Notes: generated by a model not told the origin, from the sequence alone. A stretch of DNA of 64,000 nt from an uncultured Bacteroidales bacterium (GCA_902799705.1 CADCBP010000007.1:124001-188000), one strand, 5' to 3'; counted from the stretch's first letter, positions 1 through 11,358 are shown. Made by a program: numbers and translations.

Positions 1-2228
1 CCACGGATACCGGCAAGCTGCTTGATCTGCTGCTGGTTACCACGTGCACCGGAATCCATCATCATATAGACGGAGTTGAATCCCTGGTCGGCGGACTTCA
101 TGTGATCCATAAGGATGGTCGTCATCTCGCCGTCGATCTGTTTCCATGTATCGACCGTCTGGCGATAACGCTGGTCGTCGGAAACCTCACCTTCGTTATA
201 GAGCTCGGTAATCTGATCCACGATGCCGTTACCCTTGTCGATAAGGGCTTTCTTCTCCTCGGGGATAAGGATATCGTTGAGGTTGAAGGACAGACCTCCG
301 CGGAAAGCGCGGTAGTAACCGAGGTCCTTGATATCATCGAGGAACTGAGCAGCGCGCGCCACACCGCAGGTCTTGATGACCTTGGAGATGATCGCCTTAA
401 CCGCACCTTTCTTCATCAGTACGTTCTGATAGCCGATCTCTTCGGGCACGTATTGGTTCACGATAACGCGTCCCGGAGTGGTCTCAAGGATCTCGCCGTT
501 AACACGTACTTTGACCTTCGCGTGTATATCGACACGTCCTTCGTTGAGAGCGATGATCGCCTCTTCTTCGGAATAGAAAGTGAGACCTTCTCCTTTGACA
601 CCCTCGCGTTCCTTAGTAATATAATAGAGACCGAGGATCATATCCTGCGAAGGTACGGTAATCGGGTTACCGTTGGCAGGGTCGAGGATGTTATGGGATC
701 CAAGCATGAGGAGCTGTGCCTCAAGTATCGCCTCGTTGGAGAGGGGCAAGTGAACCGCCATCTGGTCACCATCGAAGTCGGCGTTGAATCCGGCGCATGC
801 GAGCGGGTGGAGCTGGATAGCCTTACCTTCGATCATACGCGGCTGGAAAGCCAGGATACCGTGACGGTGGAGCGTCGGGGCACGGTTGAGGAGTACAGGG
901 TGTCCTTCCATGACATGCTCGAGGATCTCATAGATAACCGGTTCACGGCGGTCGATGATTTTCTTTGCGGACTTGACGGTCTTGACGATACCGCGCTCGA
1001 TGAGTTTACGGATGATAAACGGTTTATAGAGTTCCGCTGCCATCTCTTTCGGGAGACCGCACTCGTGCATCTTGAGTTCCGGACCAACGACGATAACGGA
1101 ACGGGCGGAGTAATCCACACGTTTACCGAGTAGGTTCTGACGGAAACGTCCCTGCTTACCTTTGAGGGAGTCGGAGAGCGATTTGAGCGGACGGTTTGCC
1201 TCGGACTTCATCGCCGTGGTCTTACGGCTGTTGTCGAAGAGTGCGTCCACCGCCTCCTGAAGCATACGTTTCTCATTGCGGAGGATGACATCCGGCGCCT
1301 TGATCTCGACGAGACGTTTGAGTCGGTTGTTACGGATGATGACACGACGATAGAGGTCGTTGAGGTCAGACGTAGCGAAACGTCCACCGTCGAGCGGTAC
1401 GAGCGGACGGAGTTCCGGCGGTGTAACAGGTATAGCCTGCAGAATCATCCATTCAGGACGGTTCTTACCATTGGATGCGCGGAAAGCCTCCACTACCTGA
1501 AGGCGTTTGAGAGCCTCCTGGCGGCGCTGTACGGACGACGACTTGTCGGCTGTTGCACGCAGTTCATAACTGAGTTGGTCAAGGTCGATAGCGGCGAGCA
1601 GATCATAGATTGCCTCGGCGCCCATCTTGATGATGACCTTGTTGGGATCGCTATCCTCCAACTGGTCGTTATCCTCCGGGAGGATATTGACCACCTGCTG
1701 GTACTGATCTTCGTCCAGGAGCATGCAGTTCTCGATAGGCAGACGGTTCTTGTCCGTTTCGTGCTTCTCGCCGATCTCCTGTCCCTCGAGCGCACCGGCA
1801 CGTACAACGAGGTATTTCTCGTAATAGATGACGGAGTCGAGTTTCTTGGTGGGGATGCCGAGGAGCGCTGCCATCTTGGACGGCAACGAGCGGAGGTACC
1901 ATATATGCGCAACGGGAACGACGAGTTTGATATGTCCCATACGCTCACGGCGCACTTTCTTCTCGGTGACCTCCACGCCGCATCGCTCGCAGACGATACC
2001 TTTATAACGGATGCGTTTGTATTTACCGCAATGGCACTCGAAATCCTTGGTAGGACCGAAGATGCGCTCGCAGAACAGACCATCGCGTTCCGGCTTATAG
2101 GTACGATAGTTGATTGTTTCCGGTTTGAGCACCTCACCCGAAGAGATTCGCATAATCTCATCCGGAGAAGCGAGACCGATAGAGATCTTGGTGAAACCGG
2201 TTTTCTTATTTTCTTGTTTAAAAGCCAT
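1..2228 (-). CDS. rpoC: RNA polymerase beta' subunit, 5' part (runs off left edge)
   Basis: Beta' subunit of DNA-dependent RNA polymerase. About 742 codons are visible and the 3' end lies outside the window. The start is [16 protein letters not shown], 15 bp after the rpoB stop. Near the N-terminus the zinc-site cysteines are present ([10 protein letters not shown], then CDRCGVEV). The catalytic magnesium motif NADFDGDQM is encoded at about 757-785. The last visible residues ([19 protein letters not shown]) are typical of the region before the bridge helix. The frame stays open to the window edge. It is cotranscribed with rpoB, as in most bacteria. The identification is certain. Confidence 0.98.
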   Translation of the reverse strand, partial: MAFKQENKKTGFTKISIGLASPDEIMRISSGEVLKPETINYRTYKPERDGLFCERIFGPTKDFECHCGKYKRIRYKGIVCERCGVEVTEKKVRRERMGHIKLVVPVAHIWYLRSLPSKMAALLGIPTKKLDSVIYYEKYLVVRAGALEGQEIGEKHETDKNRLPIENCMLLDEDQYQQVVNILPEDNDQLEDSDPNKVIIKMGAEAIYDLLAAIDLDQLSYELRATADKSSSVQRRQEALKRLQVVEAFRASNGKNRPEWMILQAIPVTPPELRPLVPLDGGRFATSDLNDLYRRVIIRNNRLKRLVEIKAPDVILRNEKRMLQEAVDALFDNSRKTTAMKSEANRPLKSLSDSLKGKQGRFRQNLLGKRVDYSARSVIVVGPELKMHECGLPKEMAAELYKPFIIRKLIERGIVKTVKSAKKIIDRREPVIYEILEHVMEGHPVLLNRAPTLHRHGILAFQPRMIEGKAIQLHPLACAGFNADFDGDQMAVHLPLSNEAILEAQLLMLGSHNILDPANGNPITVPSQDMILGLYYITKEREGVKGEGLTFYSEEEAIIALNEGRVDIHAKVKVRVNGEILETTPGRVIVNQYVPEEIGYQNVLMKKGAVKAIISKVIKTCGVARAAQFLDDIKDLGYYRAFRGGLSFNLNDILIPEEKKALIDKGNGIVDQITELYNEGEVSDDQRYRQTVDTWKQIDGEMTTILMDHMKSADQGFNSVYMMMDSGARGNQQQIKQLAGIR

Positions 2229-2243
2229 GTTAAGTCCTCCTGA

Positions 2244-5200
2244 TTATTCCATGTTAATACTGAGTGCCAGACCTTGCAACTCGTGCAGCAGCACGTTAAG
2301 CGACTCGGGGAGTCCCGGTGTGGGGAAGGGTTCACCCTTGACGATCGCCTCGTAGGTGCGGGCACGTCCGGTTACATCATCAGACTTGATTGTTAATATC
2401 TCCTGTAGCACGTGCGCTGCGCCGTGTGCTTCGAGCGCCCATACCTCCATCTCACCGAAACGCTGTCCACCGAACTGCGCTTTACCGCCGAGCGGCTGCT
2501 GGGTGATGAGGCTGTACGGACCGATGGAACGCGCGTGCATCTTGTCATCGACCATGTGGCCGAGTTTCATGAAGTAGGTGACACCGACGGTAGCCATCTG
2601 GTCGAAAGGCTCGCCCGTCTCGCCGTCATAAAGCTGGGTCTTACCGGCGCGCGGCAGTCCGGCTTTGTCGGTCCACTCGTCGAGTTGCTCCATGGTACAG
2701 CCGTCGAAGATCGGAGTCGAGAATTTGACGCCGAGTTCCTGTCCTGCCCATCCGAGCACGGCCTCGAAGATCTGACCGATATTCATACGTGAAGGCACAC
2801 CCATCGGGTTGAGGACGATATCTACCGGCGTACCGTCCGCGAGGAACGGCATGTCCTCTACGCGGACAATCTTGGAAACGATACCTTTGTTACCGTGACG
2901 ACCGGCCATCTTGTCACCCACGCGGATCTTACGGCGCTTGGCGATATAGACCTTCGCCATCTGGATGATACCGTTAGGCAGTTCGTCGCCGATGGTGAGG
3001 TTGAATTTCTCGCGCTTGAGCTGCGCATCCATCTCCTTATATTTGGCGATGTAATTCATGATGCACTGTGCGATGAGTTCGTTTTTGTGCTCATCGACTG
3101 TCCAACCCTCCATGAGAACGGTGAAGTAATCGATCTCACGCAGACGCTCTTTGGAGAAATGCTGTCCCTTGGCGATAAGTTCGGTACCGAGGATATCCTT
3201 TACGGAAGCAGCCTGTTTGCCGTTGAGCAGCGCGTAGAGTTTGTCGATGAGCAATTCGCGCAGGGCTTCGGCTTTCTTCTGGAATTCGTCGTCCATATTC
3301 TGGAGCGTGAGTTTGTCCTCCATCTTCTGCTTGCGGTCCTTGTTGGCGCGGGCATAGAGTTTCTTATCGATGATGACACCGTCGAGCGAGGGGCTGGCCT
3401 TGAGGGAAGCATCCTTCACATCTCCGGCTTTTTCACCGAAGATAGCCTTGAGGAGTTTCTCCTCCGGCGACGGATCGGTCTCACCCTTCGGGGTAATCTT
3501 ACCGATGAGTATATCGCCCGGCTGGATGTAAGCACCGACACGGATGATACCGTTCTCATCGAGGTCTTTTGTAGCATCTTCGGATACGTTAGGAATATCT
3601 GCGGTGAACTCCTCCATACCGCGTTTGGTGTCGCGCACCTCGAGCAGTTGCTCAACGACGTGAACGGAGGTGTACATGTCCTCGCGGACGATACGCTCGC
3701 TGAGGACGATAGCATCCTCGTAGTTATAACCTTTCCAAGGGATATAAGCGACCTTGAGGTTCTTACCAAGCGCCAGTTCACCAGCCTGGGTTGCATAACC
3801 CTCGGTGAGGATCTGACCTTTTGTGACGTGGTCGCCCTTGCGGACGAGCGGATGGAGGTCGATGGTTGTATTCTGGTTGGTCTTCTCGAACTTCGGCATC
3901 TTATATTCCTTCTCGGCGGAGTCAAAGGAGATGTACTCCTCTTCTTCGGAGCGGTTATAATGTATGCGTATGACGTCAGCGTCCACGTAGGTCACTTCGC
4001 CATCGCCTTCCGCCACGATCTGGGTACGGCTGTCGGTGACGAGTTGCTCCTCGATACCGGTACCGACGATCGGCGCCTCGGAGGTGATGAGAGGCACAGC
4101 CTGGCGCATCATGTTCGATCCCATGAGGGCACGGTGTGCATCATCGTGCTCGAGGAACGGGATAAGGGAAGCCGCTACGGACGCAATCTGGCAAGGCGCC
4201 ACGTCCATGAGGTTGACCTCAGACGGCGCTACAACGGGGAAGTCGGCACCGAGACGGGTCTTGACTTTCGTACGGATGAAATGTCCGTCCTTCGTGAGCG
4301 GCGCGTTACCCTGTGCTACCACTTTATCCTCTTCGTCCTCAGCGGACAGATAGATGACATGGTCGTTGTCAAGATCGACAACACTGTCGTTTACGGGACG
4401 ATACGGTGTCTCGATAAAGCCGAGATCGTTGATCTTGGCGTATATACACATGGACGAGATAAGACCGATGTTCGGGCCTTCCGGACTCTCAATCGGGCAG
4501 AGTCGGCCATAGTGGGTATAATGTACGTCTCGCACCTCGAAACCGGCACGGTCACGACTCAGACCACCGGGTCCGAGAGCCGACATACGGCGTTTATGCG
4601 TGATCTCGGCAAGCGGGTTCTGCTGATCCATGAACTGGCTCAGGGCGTTGGTACCGAAATAGCTGTTGATGATCGACGAGATGGACTTGGCGTTGATCAG
4701 GTCGGTCGGGGTGAATACCTCGTTATCGCGTACATTCATGCGTTCACGTACAGTGCGGGCCATACGTGCGAGACCGATACCGAACTGGTTGTAGAGCTGC
4801 TCACCCACGGTACGAACACGACGATTGGAGAGGTGGTCGATATCGTCCACTTCGGCATTGCTGTTGCACAGCATGACGAGGTATTTGATAATCTCGATGA
4901 TGTCTTCCTTGGTGAGGACACGGGTGTCTTCGGGGATAGACATGTTGAGTTTGCGGTTGATACGGTAACGTCCCACCTCGCCCAGGTCATAACGTTTCTG
5001 GGAGAAGAACAGGTTCTGGATCATCTCTCGCGCAGTAGCATCATCTGCCGGTTCGGCATTACGGAGCTGGCGGTAGATATAGAGCACCGCCTCTTTCTCG
5101 GTTTTTGCCGGGTCTTTCTGGAGGGTGTTGAAGATGATGGAGAAGTCGTTCTCGCGCTCCTGGTCTTTGTGCAGGAGGACAGACTTGGAACCGGACTCGA

Positions 5201-6056
5201 GGATGATGTCGATGATCTCCGGAGTGATTTCCGCCTCGCGCTCTACGACGATCTGGTTACGCTCGATAGAGGAGACCTCACCGGTATCCTCGTCAACGAA
5301 GTCTTCGATAGTCGGTTTCATGACATATCCAGCGAGTTTTCGTCCGATGCAAGCCTCGAGCGCCTCGCGGTTGACTTTGACTTCTTCGGCGAGGTCAAAG
5401 CAGTTGAGGATGTCCTTATCGGACTCGAATCCGATGGCGCGGAGCAACGTCGTTACCGGCAATTTCTTCTTACGGTCGATGTAGGCATACATGACCTTGT
5501 TGATATCGGTAGCGAACTCTATCCACGATCCGCGGAAGGGGATGATACGCGCCGAATACAACTTCGTACCGTTGGAGTGCATAGATGTTCCGAAGAACAC
5601 ACCCGGTGAGCGGTGAAGTTGTGAGACGATGACGCGCTCTGCACCGTTGATGACAAAGGTGCCTTTGGGCGTCATGTAAGGAATAGTACCCAGATAAACA
5701 TCGGAGACCACGGTATCGAAATCCTCATGATCGGGGTCCTCGCAACTGAGTCGCAGTTTAGCCTTGAGAGGCACGCTGTATGTCAGACCACGTTTGATGC
5801 ACTCCTCGATGGTGTACCGGGGACGATCAATGGAGTAGTCCAGAAAGGCCAGCGTGAAACTGTTGCGGGTATCCTGAATGGGGAAGTTCTCCGAGAATAC
5901 CTTAAAGAGTCCCTCATTACGTCTTTGCTCAGGTGTCGAATCCATCTGCACAAAATCCGCGAAGGACTTCAGTTGAATTTCGAGAAAGTCAGGATAAGGC
6001 ATGTGTTTCTGCATGCGGCTGAAGTTGACTCTCTGCTGTTTTTTCGTTGTAGCCAT
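2244..6056 (-). CDS. rpoB: RNA polymerase beta subunit
   Basis: Full-length beta subunit of 1270 residues, the usual size in Bacteroidales. The rifampicin-pocket region is readable ([20 protein letters not shown] followed by SALGPGG) and carries the usual sensitive-type Asp, His and Ser residues. The C-terminal stretch [20 protein letters not shown] is the conserved beta clamp region. It lies between rplL and rpoC in the standard order. A 234-bp gap with a hairpin separates it from rplL, and only 15 bp separate it from rpoC. The long open frames on the opposite strand are shadows of its codon bias. Confidence 0.99.
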   Translation of the reverse strand: MATTKKQQRVNFSRMQKHMPYPDFLEIQLKSFADFVQMDSTPEQRRNEGLFKVFSENFPIQDTRNSFTLAFLDYSIDRPRYTIEECIKRGLTYSVPLKAKLRLSCEDPDHEDFDTVVSDVYLGTIPYMTPKGTFVINGAERVIVSQLHRSPGVFFGTSMHSNGTKLYSARIIPFRGSWIEFATDINKVMYAYIDRKKKLPVTTLLRAIGFESDKDILNCFDLAEEVKVNREALEACIGRKLAGYVMKPTIEDFVDEDTGEVSSIERNQIVVEREAEITPEIIDIILESGSKSVLLHKDQERENDFSIIFNTLQKDPAKTEKEAVLYIYRQLRNAEPADDATAREMIQNLFFSQKRYDLGEVGRYRINRKLNMSIPEDTRVLTKEDIIEIIKYLVMLCNSNAEVDDIDHLSNRRVRTVGEQLYNQFGIGLARMARTVRERMNVRDNEVFTPTDLINAKSISSIINSYFGTNALSQFMDQQNPLAEITHKRRMSALGPGGLSRDRAGFEVRDVHYTHYGRLCPIESPEGPNIGLISSMCIYAKINDLGFIETPYRPVNDSVVDLDNDHVIYLSAEDEEDKVVAQGNAPLTKDGHFIRTKVKTRLGADFPVVAPSEVNLMDVAPCQIASVAASLIPFLEHDDAHRALMGSNMMRQAVPLITSEAPIVGTGIEEQLVTDSRTQIVAEGDGEVTYVDADVIRIHYNRSEEEEYISFDSAEKEYKMPKFEKTNQNTTIDLHPLVRKGDHVTKGQILTEGYATQAGELALGKNLKVAYIPWKGYNYEDAIVLSERIVREDMYTSVHVVEQLLEVRDTKRGMEEFTADIPNVSEDATKDLDENGIIRVGAYIQPGDILIGKITPKGETDPSPEEKLLKAIFGEKAGDVKDASLKASPSLDGVIIDKKLYARANKDRKQKMEDKLTLQNMDDEFQKKAEALRELLIDKLYALLNGKQAASVKDILGTELIAKGQHFSKERLREIDYFTVLMEGWTVDEHKNELIAQCIMNYIAKYKEMDAQLKREKFNLTIGDELPNGIIQMAKVYIAKRRKIRVGDKMAGRHGNKGIVSKIVRVEDMPFLADGTPVDIVLNPMGVPSRMNIGQIFEAVLGWAGQELGVKFSTPIFDGCTMEQLDEWTDKAGLPRAGKTQLYDGETGEPFDQMATVGVTYFMKLGHMVDDKMHARSIGPYSLITQQPLGGKAQFGGQRFGEMEVWALEAHGAAHVLQEILTIKSDDVTGRARTYEAIVKGEPFPTPGLPESLNVLLHELQGLALSINME

Positions 6057-6217
6057 TATTTTATATGGTTGATAATTGTTTAACAGAATTAAACTGTTGG
6101 TAATGAATAATTTACATCTAAATCGTCGGGTTATATATTTAATCTATTTTAAGATAGCCCATATAATAATTACCAAATTTTTCAGTTTTTTAATCATTCT
6201 GTCCTATTGAGCAGAAA

Positions 6218-6255
6218 AGGTTTAGACCCCCTTTTTGCAATGGGGATCTAAACCT
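6218..6255 (-). terminator. Hairpin between rplL and rpoB, possible attenuator
   Basis: The arms AGGTTTAGACCCC (6218-6230) and GGGGATCTAAACCT (6242-6255) pair with a single bulged base around an 11-base loop. No long T-run follows on the minus strand, so this may be an attenuator or RNA-processing site rather than a full terminator. Partial attenuation between the L10/L12 genes and rpoBC is well known in other bacteria; its use here is inferred. The rest of the 6057-6290 gap is AT-rich and I see no TAnnTTTG promoter on the minus strand. Confidence 0.55.
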
Positions 6256-6290
6256 ATTCCACCCGATTAGAGTGGTTGGTTGAAGTGTTA

Positions 6291-6674
6291 TTACTTCAGT
6301 TCTACCTCAGCGCCTACCTCTTCGAGGGCTTTTTTGAGAGCCTCAGCAGTAGCTTTGTCAACGCCCTCTTTTACGTTAGCCGGAGCAGCGTCAACGATGT
6401 CTTTAGCCTCTTTGAGTCCGAGACCGGTTTGCTCCTTAACGGCCTTAACAACCTGGAGTTTGTTAGCACCAGCGCTCTTGAGCACTACATCGAAAGAGGT
6501 CTTCTCCTCTACAGCCTCAGCTGCAGCGGCGCCAGCAGCAGGACCAGCAGCAACAGCAACAGCTGCAGCAGCGGGCTCGATACCGTACTCCTCTTTGAGG
6601 ATAGTAGCCAGTTCATTTACTTCCTTAACAGTAAGGTTAACTAATGTTTCAGCAATAACTTTAAGATCTGCCAT
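6291..6674 (-). CDS. rplL: 50S ribosomal protein L7/L12
   Basis: Stalk protein of 127 residues that binds L10 and recruits translation GTPases. It has the N-terminal dimerisation helix ([20 protein letters not shown]), an alanine-rich hinge at about residues 35-53 and the conserved C-terminal domain ([20 protein letters not shown], then [11 protein letters not shown]). It follows rplJ on the minus strand and precedes rpoB, the standard order. Length and sequence are ordinary. Confidence 0.99.
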   Translation of the reverse strand: MADLKVIAETLVNLTVKEVNELATILKEEYGIEPAAAAVAVAAGPAAGAAAAEAVEEKTSFDVVLKSAGANKLQVVKAVKEQTGLGLKEAKDIVDAAPANVKEGVDKATAEALKKALEEVGAEVELK

Positions 6675-6720
6675 GATCGTATAAATTTTAAAAGATTAAT
6701 TTTTTCAGTTAATTGATTTG

Positions 6721-6752
6721 ACTAGTTGGCTAGAGGACTAGACGACTAGTAC
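6721..6752. repeat. Octamer array between rplL and rplJ
   Basis: CTAG recurs at 6722, 6730, 6738 and 6746, giving four 8-bp units (ACTAGTTG, GCTAGAGG, ACTAGACG, ACTAGTAC). The array ends a few bases before the 3' end of rplJ. It belongs with the other 7-8 bp arrays at gene junctions in this window. Confidence 0.75.
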
Positions 6753-6757
6753 TTTTT

Positions 6758-7285
6758 TTATCCGCGTTTCTCGAGGGTTTGGAGAACGCCGTGGATGGTA
6801 TTTTGTCCACTCTGAAGAGCAGAAACGACATTCTTCGCCGGCGATTGCAGGAGAGCAACCAGTTCTGCGATGAGTTCGTTCTTGGACTTGATAGTGCACA
6901 GGAACTCGAGATTCTGCTTGCCAACGTAAACAGTTTCCTCTACGTAAGCAGCTTTGAGTTGTGGTTTAGCCTCACCGGTCTTGTCGCCTTTGGTAAACTC
7001 TTTGATGAGTTTGGCAGGAGCGTTACCGGTATTGCTGAGCATGAGTGCAGTATTACCCTTGAGGGCTCCGAAGATGTCTGCCTCCACGCCTTTTTTCTCG
7101 AGGGCTTTTTGGAGGAGTGTATTCTTAGCAACCAAGAGTTTGATATCCTGCTTGAAGCAAGCGCGACGCAGCTCGCTGGTTTTCTCTGCATTGAGTCCCT
7201 CGATATTAACGAGGTAGAAATGCGAGAACTCAGTCAGTTGAGCGCCGAGAGCTTCAATAACGAGATTTTTATCTTCCTTTTTCAT
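6758..7285 (-). CDS. rplJ: 50S ribosomal protein L10
   Basis: L10 (175 residues) anchors the L7/L12 stalk on the large subunit. The start MKKEDKNLVIEALGAQLTEF and the motif LLVAKNTLLQKALE are typical. The C-terminal helix that binds L12 dimers is present (NELIAELVALLQSPAKNVVS). It lies 21 bp after rplA and before rplL, in the conserved order. In many bacteria L10-L12 represses its own mRNA; I see no clear leader structure in the short gap here. Confidence 0.98.
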   Translation of the reverse strand: MKKEDKNLVIEALGAQLTEFSHFYLVNIEGLNAEKTSELRRACFKQDIKLLVAKNTLLQKALEKKGVEADIFGALKGNTALMLSNTGNAPAKLIKEFTKGDKTGEAKPQLKAAYVEETVYVGKQNLEFLCTIKSKNELIAELVALLQSPAKNVVSALQSGQNTIHGVLQTLEKRG

Positions 7286-7306
7286 ACTTGTCCTTTGTTT
7301 TTAAGA

Positions 7307-7996
7307 TTAAAGCGATTTGGTATCGATCTTAATACCTTGACTCATAGTGCTGGAAAGATAAACGCTCTTAATGTACTCACCTTTGGATACAGCGGGTTTG
7401 AGGTGCTTGATGGTATCGATGAACGCGAGTGCGTTCTCAGCGATTTTCTCAGCACTGAAACTTACTTTACCGATGGAGGTGTGCACAATACCGAACTTGT
7501 CAACCTTGAAGTCGATCTTACCGCCCTTTACCTCTTTGACCGCTTTCGCTACATCCATGGTAACGGTACCGCTTTTGGGGTTCGGCATCAATCCGCGAGG
7601 ACCGAGCACGCGACCGAGAGCACCGATTTTGCCCATGATCTGAGGCTGGGTAATGATGACGTCAATGTCCGTCCATCCACTTTTGATCTTTTCGATATAC
7701 TCATCCAGACCGACGTAGTCAGCACCTGCTTCTTTAGCAGCCGCCTCCTGGTCCGGAGTACAGAGTGCAAGAACGCGAACCACTTTACCGGTACCGTTCG
7801 GGAGTGCAACGACGCCGCGAACCATTTGGTTAGCCTTACGGGGGTCAACGCCCAGGCGTACGTCAATATCTACAGAAGCATCGAACTTGGTGGTCGTGAT
7901 CTCTTTTACGAGAGCAGCAGCCTCTTCGATGGTGTAGAGCTTACCTGCTTCAATCTTCTCAGCAGCAAGCTTCTGTTTTTTTGTCAGTTTTGCCAT
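7307..7996 (-). CDS. rplA: 50S ribosomal protein L1
   Basis: L1 (229 residues) of the L1 stalk, which acts in E-site tRNA release. The family signature region is readable ([20 protein letters not shown], then SGTVTMDV). It lies between rplK and rplJ in the standard order, with a 26-bp gap to rplK. In many bacteria L1 also represses the L11 operon; no evidence for that was sought here. Nothing is unusual. Confidence 0.99.
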   Translation of the reverse strand: MAKLTKKQKLAAEKIEAGKLYTIEEAAALVKEITTTKFDASVDIDVRLGVDPRKANQMVRGVVALPNGTGKVVRVLALCTPDQEAAAKEAGADYVGLDEYIEKIKSGWTDIDVIITQPQIMGKIGALGRVLGPRGLMPNPKSGTVTMDVAKAVKEVKGGKIDFKVDKFGIVHTSIGKVSFSAEKIAENALAFIDTIKHLKPAVSKGEYIKSVYLSSTMSQGIKIDTKSL

Positions 7997-8022
7997 AATT
8001 GTTGAATTGATTGAAACGGTTA

Positions 8023-8445
8023 TTACTTCACAACGATACCCATACTGCGGGCGGTACCTTTGACCATTTTGAGGGCAGACTCCACGGTGAAGCAGTTGAG
8101 GTCCACCATTTTGTCTTGAGCGATTGCCTGAGCCTGTTCCTCGGTGATTGTAGCCACCTTGTTACGGTTCGGCTGGTCGCTACCGCTCTTCACCTTGGCA
8201 GCCTCGAGAAGCTGGATAGCTACAGGAGGAGTCTTAACGACGAAGTCGAAGGACTTGTCCGCGTAAACGGTAATTACTACAGGCAGCACTTTGCCTGCTT
8301 TGTCTTGCGTTCTGGCATTGAACTGTTTGCAAAACTCCATGATGTTCACGCCCTTGGAACCGAGAGCCGGACCAACGGGAGGAGCGGGGTTGGCAGCGCC
8401 ACCCTTGATTTGGAGTTTGATAAAACCAGCAATTTCTTTAGCCAT
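8023..8445 (-). CDS. rplK: 50S ribosomal protein L11
   Basis: L11 (140 residues) of the GTPase-associated centre. The N-terminal proline-rich segment ([18 protein letters not shown]) and the C-terminal RNA-binding helix region ([20 protein letters not shown]) are present. It lies 109 bp downstream of nusG; that gap shows no promoter or hairpin I can support. Confidence 0.99.
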   Translation of the reverse strand: MAKEIAGFIKLQIKGGAANPAPPVGPALGSKGVNIMEFCKQFNARTQDKAGKVLPVVITVYADKSFDFVVKTPPVAIQLLEAAKVKSGSDQPNRNKVATITEEQAQAIAQDKMVDLNCFTVESALKMVKGTARSMGIVVK

Positions 8446-8554
8446 AGTTTTACGATTGTTAATAGTTTTTGGCCTGATAGCGGACTTGTCGTCCTCGGCC
8501 GGTTAATAAATTTGAAACTACCGAGTAGTGACTAACGACCTGTAACGGGGTCTC

Positions 8555-9106
8555 CTACTCTTTCTCTACCTGATTGAAGCCCAACTCCATGGGAGTCTGG
8601 CGATCGAAGATAGTGACAACCACTTTGAGTTTATGTTTCTCCTGACTCACTTCCTGTACGGTTCCTTTGAATCCGCTGAACGGGCCGTCAACTACCTTGA
8701 CGCTCTCTCCGACGAGGAAGGTCACGGCGCTTGCGGCGCGTACTTCGGATTCGTTAGCCAGACCAACGAGTTTGTTGACCTCGGCTTGCGAAACCGGTTT
8801 CGGTTTGACGGTTGTTTTACCGCCGCTCAAGAAGCCCAACACATTGGGGATGTTCCGCAACAGAGGGAAGCTCTCGTCGCAGAGGTAGCACTCAACCAAC
8901 AGATATCCGGGGAGTAGATTACGCTCCTTCTCGGTACGTTTTCCATTTTTGAGAGCCACCACTTTCTCCTTGGGAACCAGGACTTGTGACACGTACTCGC
9001 GGAAGAGGGAACTGGATACGAGTGCATTATTGATATACTCCTCGACTTTATTCTCTTTGCCGCTGATAGCGCGCAGCACATACCATTGTTTTTTGTTTTC
9101 AGCCAT
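8555..9106 (-). CDS. nusG: Transcription elongation and antitermination factor NusG
   Basis: NusG (183 residues) binds the RNA polymerase clamp and links it to Rho or the ribosome. The NGN domain begins KQWYVLRAISGKENKVEEYI and contains LLPGYLLVEC. The C-terminal KOW domain is seen as KVVDGPFSGFKGTVQEVSQE. It lies between secE and rplK as usual. A heptamer array (9118-9151) fills most of the gap to secE. Confidence 0.98.
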   Translation of the reverse strand: MAENKKQWYVLRAISGKENKVEEYINNALVSSSLFREYVSQVLVPKEKVVALKNGKRTEKERNLLPGYLLVECYLCDESFPLLRNIPNVLGFLSGGKTTVKPKPVSQAEVNKLVGLANESEVRAASAVTFLVGESVKVVDGPFSGFKGTVQEVSQEKHKLKVVVTIFDRQTPMELGFNQVEKE

Positions 9107-9117
9107 CTTAAGTTCGG

Positions 9118-9151
9118 AATTAAAAATTAAGAATTACGAATTACGAATTAG
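9118..9151. repeat. Heptamer array between secE and nusG
   Basis: Five units of 7 bp in a row (AATTAAA, AATTAAG, AATTACG, AATTACG, AATTAGA). The stop codon of secE (minus strand TAA, 9148-9150) lies inside the last unit. This is one of the clearest members of the junction-array family. Confidence 0.85.
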
Positions 9152-9336
9152 AAGAGGCCGTAAACAAACGTCATGATTGACTCGAAGCACCAGTCCATAA
9201 ACCATACGATGAGCGCTAAGATGATGGAAGCGATCAATACGATCACCGCACTTTGTGCCAACTCCTTACGGGTTGGCCAGCTTACTTTGTGAACCAGTTC
9301 GTTGTACGATTCTTTTACACTTTCTACAAAAGCCAT
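9148..9336 (-). CDS. secE: Preprotein translocase subunit SecE
   Basis: A 62-residue single-span SecE of the short bacterial type. The amphipathic segment ESYNELVHKVSWPTRKELAQ carries the conserved Trp-Pro-Thr, and one hydrophobic segment follows (SAVIVLIASIILALIVWFMD). SecE clamps SecY in the inner membrane. It lies between tRNA-Trp and nusG, the conserved order. Its stop codon is provided by the adjoining heptamer array. Confidence 0.97.
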   Translation of the reverse strand: MAFVESVKESYNELVHKVSWPTRKELAQSAVIVLIASIILALIVWFMDWCFESIMTFVYGLF

Positions 9337-9427
9337 ATCAGTAGATTTTTTTAATATTCTTATCTGCGCAACACAATCCGGCTTCAGCAGGTGCTAAAGT
9401 CGAATTGGAAGCTATGTCTTGTAACAG

Positions 9428-9498
9428 CACGGAAGGCAGGAATCGAACCCACATTGACGGTTTTGGAGACCGCTCTCCTACCATTGGAGGACTTCCGT
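9428..9498 (-). tRNA. tRNA-Trp (anticodon CCA)
   Basis: The minus strand folds into a 71-nt cloverleaf. The acceptor ACGGAAG pairs with CTTCCGT, the D arm contains AATGGTA, the anticodon loop is CTCCAAA and the T loop is TTCGATT. The 3' CCA is not encoded. It lies between tuf and secE, where Bacteroidota usually carry tRNA-Trp. Confidence 0.96.
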
Positions 9499-9546
9499 AA
9501 AGCGCCCGGGCGCAAAGCCCGAGCGGTTTACTCATTTACCGACGAA

Positions 9547-10615
9547 TTAGTCGATGAGTTTGGTAATCTGACCGGAACCTACGGTACGGCCACCCTCACG
9601 GATTGCGAAACGCAGACCCTCAGAGCAAGCTACCGGATAGATCAGCTTAACCTGAATCTCGAGGTTATCACCCGGCATTACCATCTCAGTTCCTTCCGGA
9701 AGAGTGATCTCACCGGTAACATCCATGGTACGGATGTAGAACTGCGGACGATAGTGGTTGTGGAACGGAGTGTGACGGCCACCTTCCTCTTTCTTGAGGA
9801 TATAAACGGAAGCCTTGAACTCGCTGTACGGTTTTACGCAACCCGGGTGGGTCAATACCATACCACGTTTAACCTCATCTTTGTCGATACCACGGAGGAG
9901 CAGACCTACGTTATCACCAGCCTCACCTTGATCCAACAGTTTGCGGAACATCTCAACGCCGGTTACAACAGATTTCTTACCCTCTGCACCCAGACCGATC
10001 AGCTGAACCTCGTCACCAACTTTAACGACACCGGTCTCGATACGACCGGTAGCAACTGTACCACGACCGGTGATGGAGAATACGTCCTCAACCGGCATCA
10101 GGAACGGTTTATCAACGGCACGTACCGGCAACTGGATCCAGTTGTCGCAAGCGTCCATCAACTCCATGATCTTCTCTTCCCACTGCGGAACACCGTTCAG
10201 TGCACCCAGTGCAGAACCGCGGATAACCGGAGTGTTGTCACCATCGAAATCATAGAAGTTCAACAGCTCACGCATCTCCATCTCAACGAGATCCAACATC
10301 TCAGGATCGTCAACCATATCGCACTTGTTCATAAATACAACCAGGCGCGGTACGTTTACTTGGCGAGCCAACAGAATGTGCTCGCGGGTCTGAGGTAGCT
10401 GTTTGATACTCTACGTGAGCGGTGTTGATAGTAATACCACGCTCTTTCTCCTCAGGTGCGTTATCGATAGAATCGAACGAACGCTGCTCTGAAAGACCTT
10501 TCTTTGCCAATACAGTTGTAATAGCTGCGGTCAGAGTCGTTTTTCCGTGGTCTACGTGACCGATGGTACCGATGTTAACGTGCGGTTTCGAACGGTCAAA
10601 TTTTTCTTTTGCCAT
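9547..10615 (-). pseudogene. tuf: Elongation factor Tu, broken by an internal 119-bp deletion
   Basis: The first part begins [20 protein letters not shown], has the P-loop GHVDHGKT and runs to [16 protein letters not shown]. At about 10396-10402 the frame is lost. The next frame picks up at [18 protein letters not shown] and continues through NKCD to the normal C-terminus [11 protein letters not shown]. About 40 codons are missing, including the G3 motif DCPGH. Adding 119 bp restores a 395-residue protein, the normal Bacteroidota length, so the loss is 40 codons minus one extra base at the joint. EF-Tu is essential, so this is either an assembly collapse or a second, dead copy. The reading of the deletion is firm; its cause is open. 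Confidence 0.9.
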
Positions 10616-10715
10616 AGTAATTCTTTAATTTTTATTAACGTTAATAAACAAAAATTGTTTAATTGTTTCTATTTGATTTTCGACATTTCGATATTTCGAG
10701 AAATCGATTTTTAAC

Positions 10716-10748
10716 TTAAAAAGGTCGGTCAATGTTTGACCGTTGACC
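10716..10748 (-). terminator. Hairpin with T-run between tRNA-Thr(GGU) and tuf
   Basis: On the minus strand GGTCAA pairs with TTGACC around ACA, an outer GGTC/GACC pair extends the stem, and TTTTT follows. It could end or attenuate tRNA transcripts before tuf. The rest of 10620-10775 is AT-rich with no other supported feature. Confidence 0.6.
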
Positions 10749-10775
10749 AACCTTATCTATCGCGTATCGCGTGTG

Positions 10776-10847
<72 letters not shown>

Positions 10848-10851
10848 GAAG

Positions 10852-10924
10852 AGCGAAAGACGGGACTCAAACCCGCGACCCCCAGCTTGGAAGGCTAGTG
10901 CTCTATCGACTGAGCTACTTTCGC
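10852..10924 (-). tRNA. tRNA-Gly (anticodon UCC)
   Basis: A 73-nt cloverleaf. The acceptor GCGAAAG pairs with CTTTCGC, the anticodon stem CTAGC/GCTGG closes the loop CTTCCAA, and the T loop is TTTGAGT. Only 4 bp separate it from tRNA-Thr(GGU), so both must be cut from one transcript. Confidence 0.95.
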
Positions 10925-11045
10925 AGCTTGAATTGACACTCGCGTGACTGCGCGTTCCACGCTTGTATAACGGTGTCACGTTACGCTTTTAGCTCGGCAA
11001 AACAAGTTTTACCTCGCCAGGATTAACCGAGCATCTTTTTTTGTG

Positions 11046-11128
11046 TGGGTGCGGATGGATTCGAACCACCGAAGTCGAAAGACAGCAGATTTACAGTCTG
11101 CCCCATTTGGCCACTCTGGAACACACCC
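11046..11128 (-). tRNA. tRNA-Tyr (anticodon GUA)
   Basis: An 83-nt class II tRNA with a long variable arm. The acceptor GGGTGTG pairs with CGCACCC with one G-U pair. The anticodon loop CTGTAAA carries GTA and the T loop is TTCGAAT. The discriminator is A and no CCA is encoded. Confidence 0.96.
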
Positions 11129-11285
11129 TTCGTCAGAATCCGCTTGCAACGACTGCGTTACTGCGTAACTTGCATAGTTGCCGCGATTCCTCCTCTCCGA
11201 TTAAAACATCGCTCAGGCTTGCGTTTTAATCGGGTTTTCCTTCATAATATCAATGATCATACACGCTTTTATTCGTGCGTATGAG

Positions 11286-11358
11286 AGCCTCTAGTCGGAC
11301 TCGAACCAACGACCGCTGGATTACAAATCTAGTGCTCTACCAACTGAGCTATAGAGGC
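11286..11358 (-). tRNA. tRNA-Thr (anticodon UGU)
   Basis: A 73-nt cloverleaf. The acceptor GCCTCTA pairs with TAGAGGC, the anticodon loop is TTTGTAA and the T loop is TTCGAGT. The anticodon stem CTAGA/TCCAG has one A-C mismatch. It is the first gene after the promoter at 11403-11433. Confidence 0.94.

Noticed and set aside
2895-5609. Open frame of 904 codons on the plus strand
   Set aside because: It lies wholly antisense to rpoB and reflects rpoB codon bias; it has no family features.
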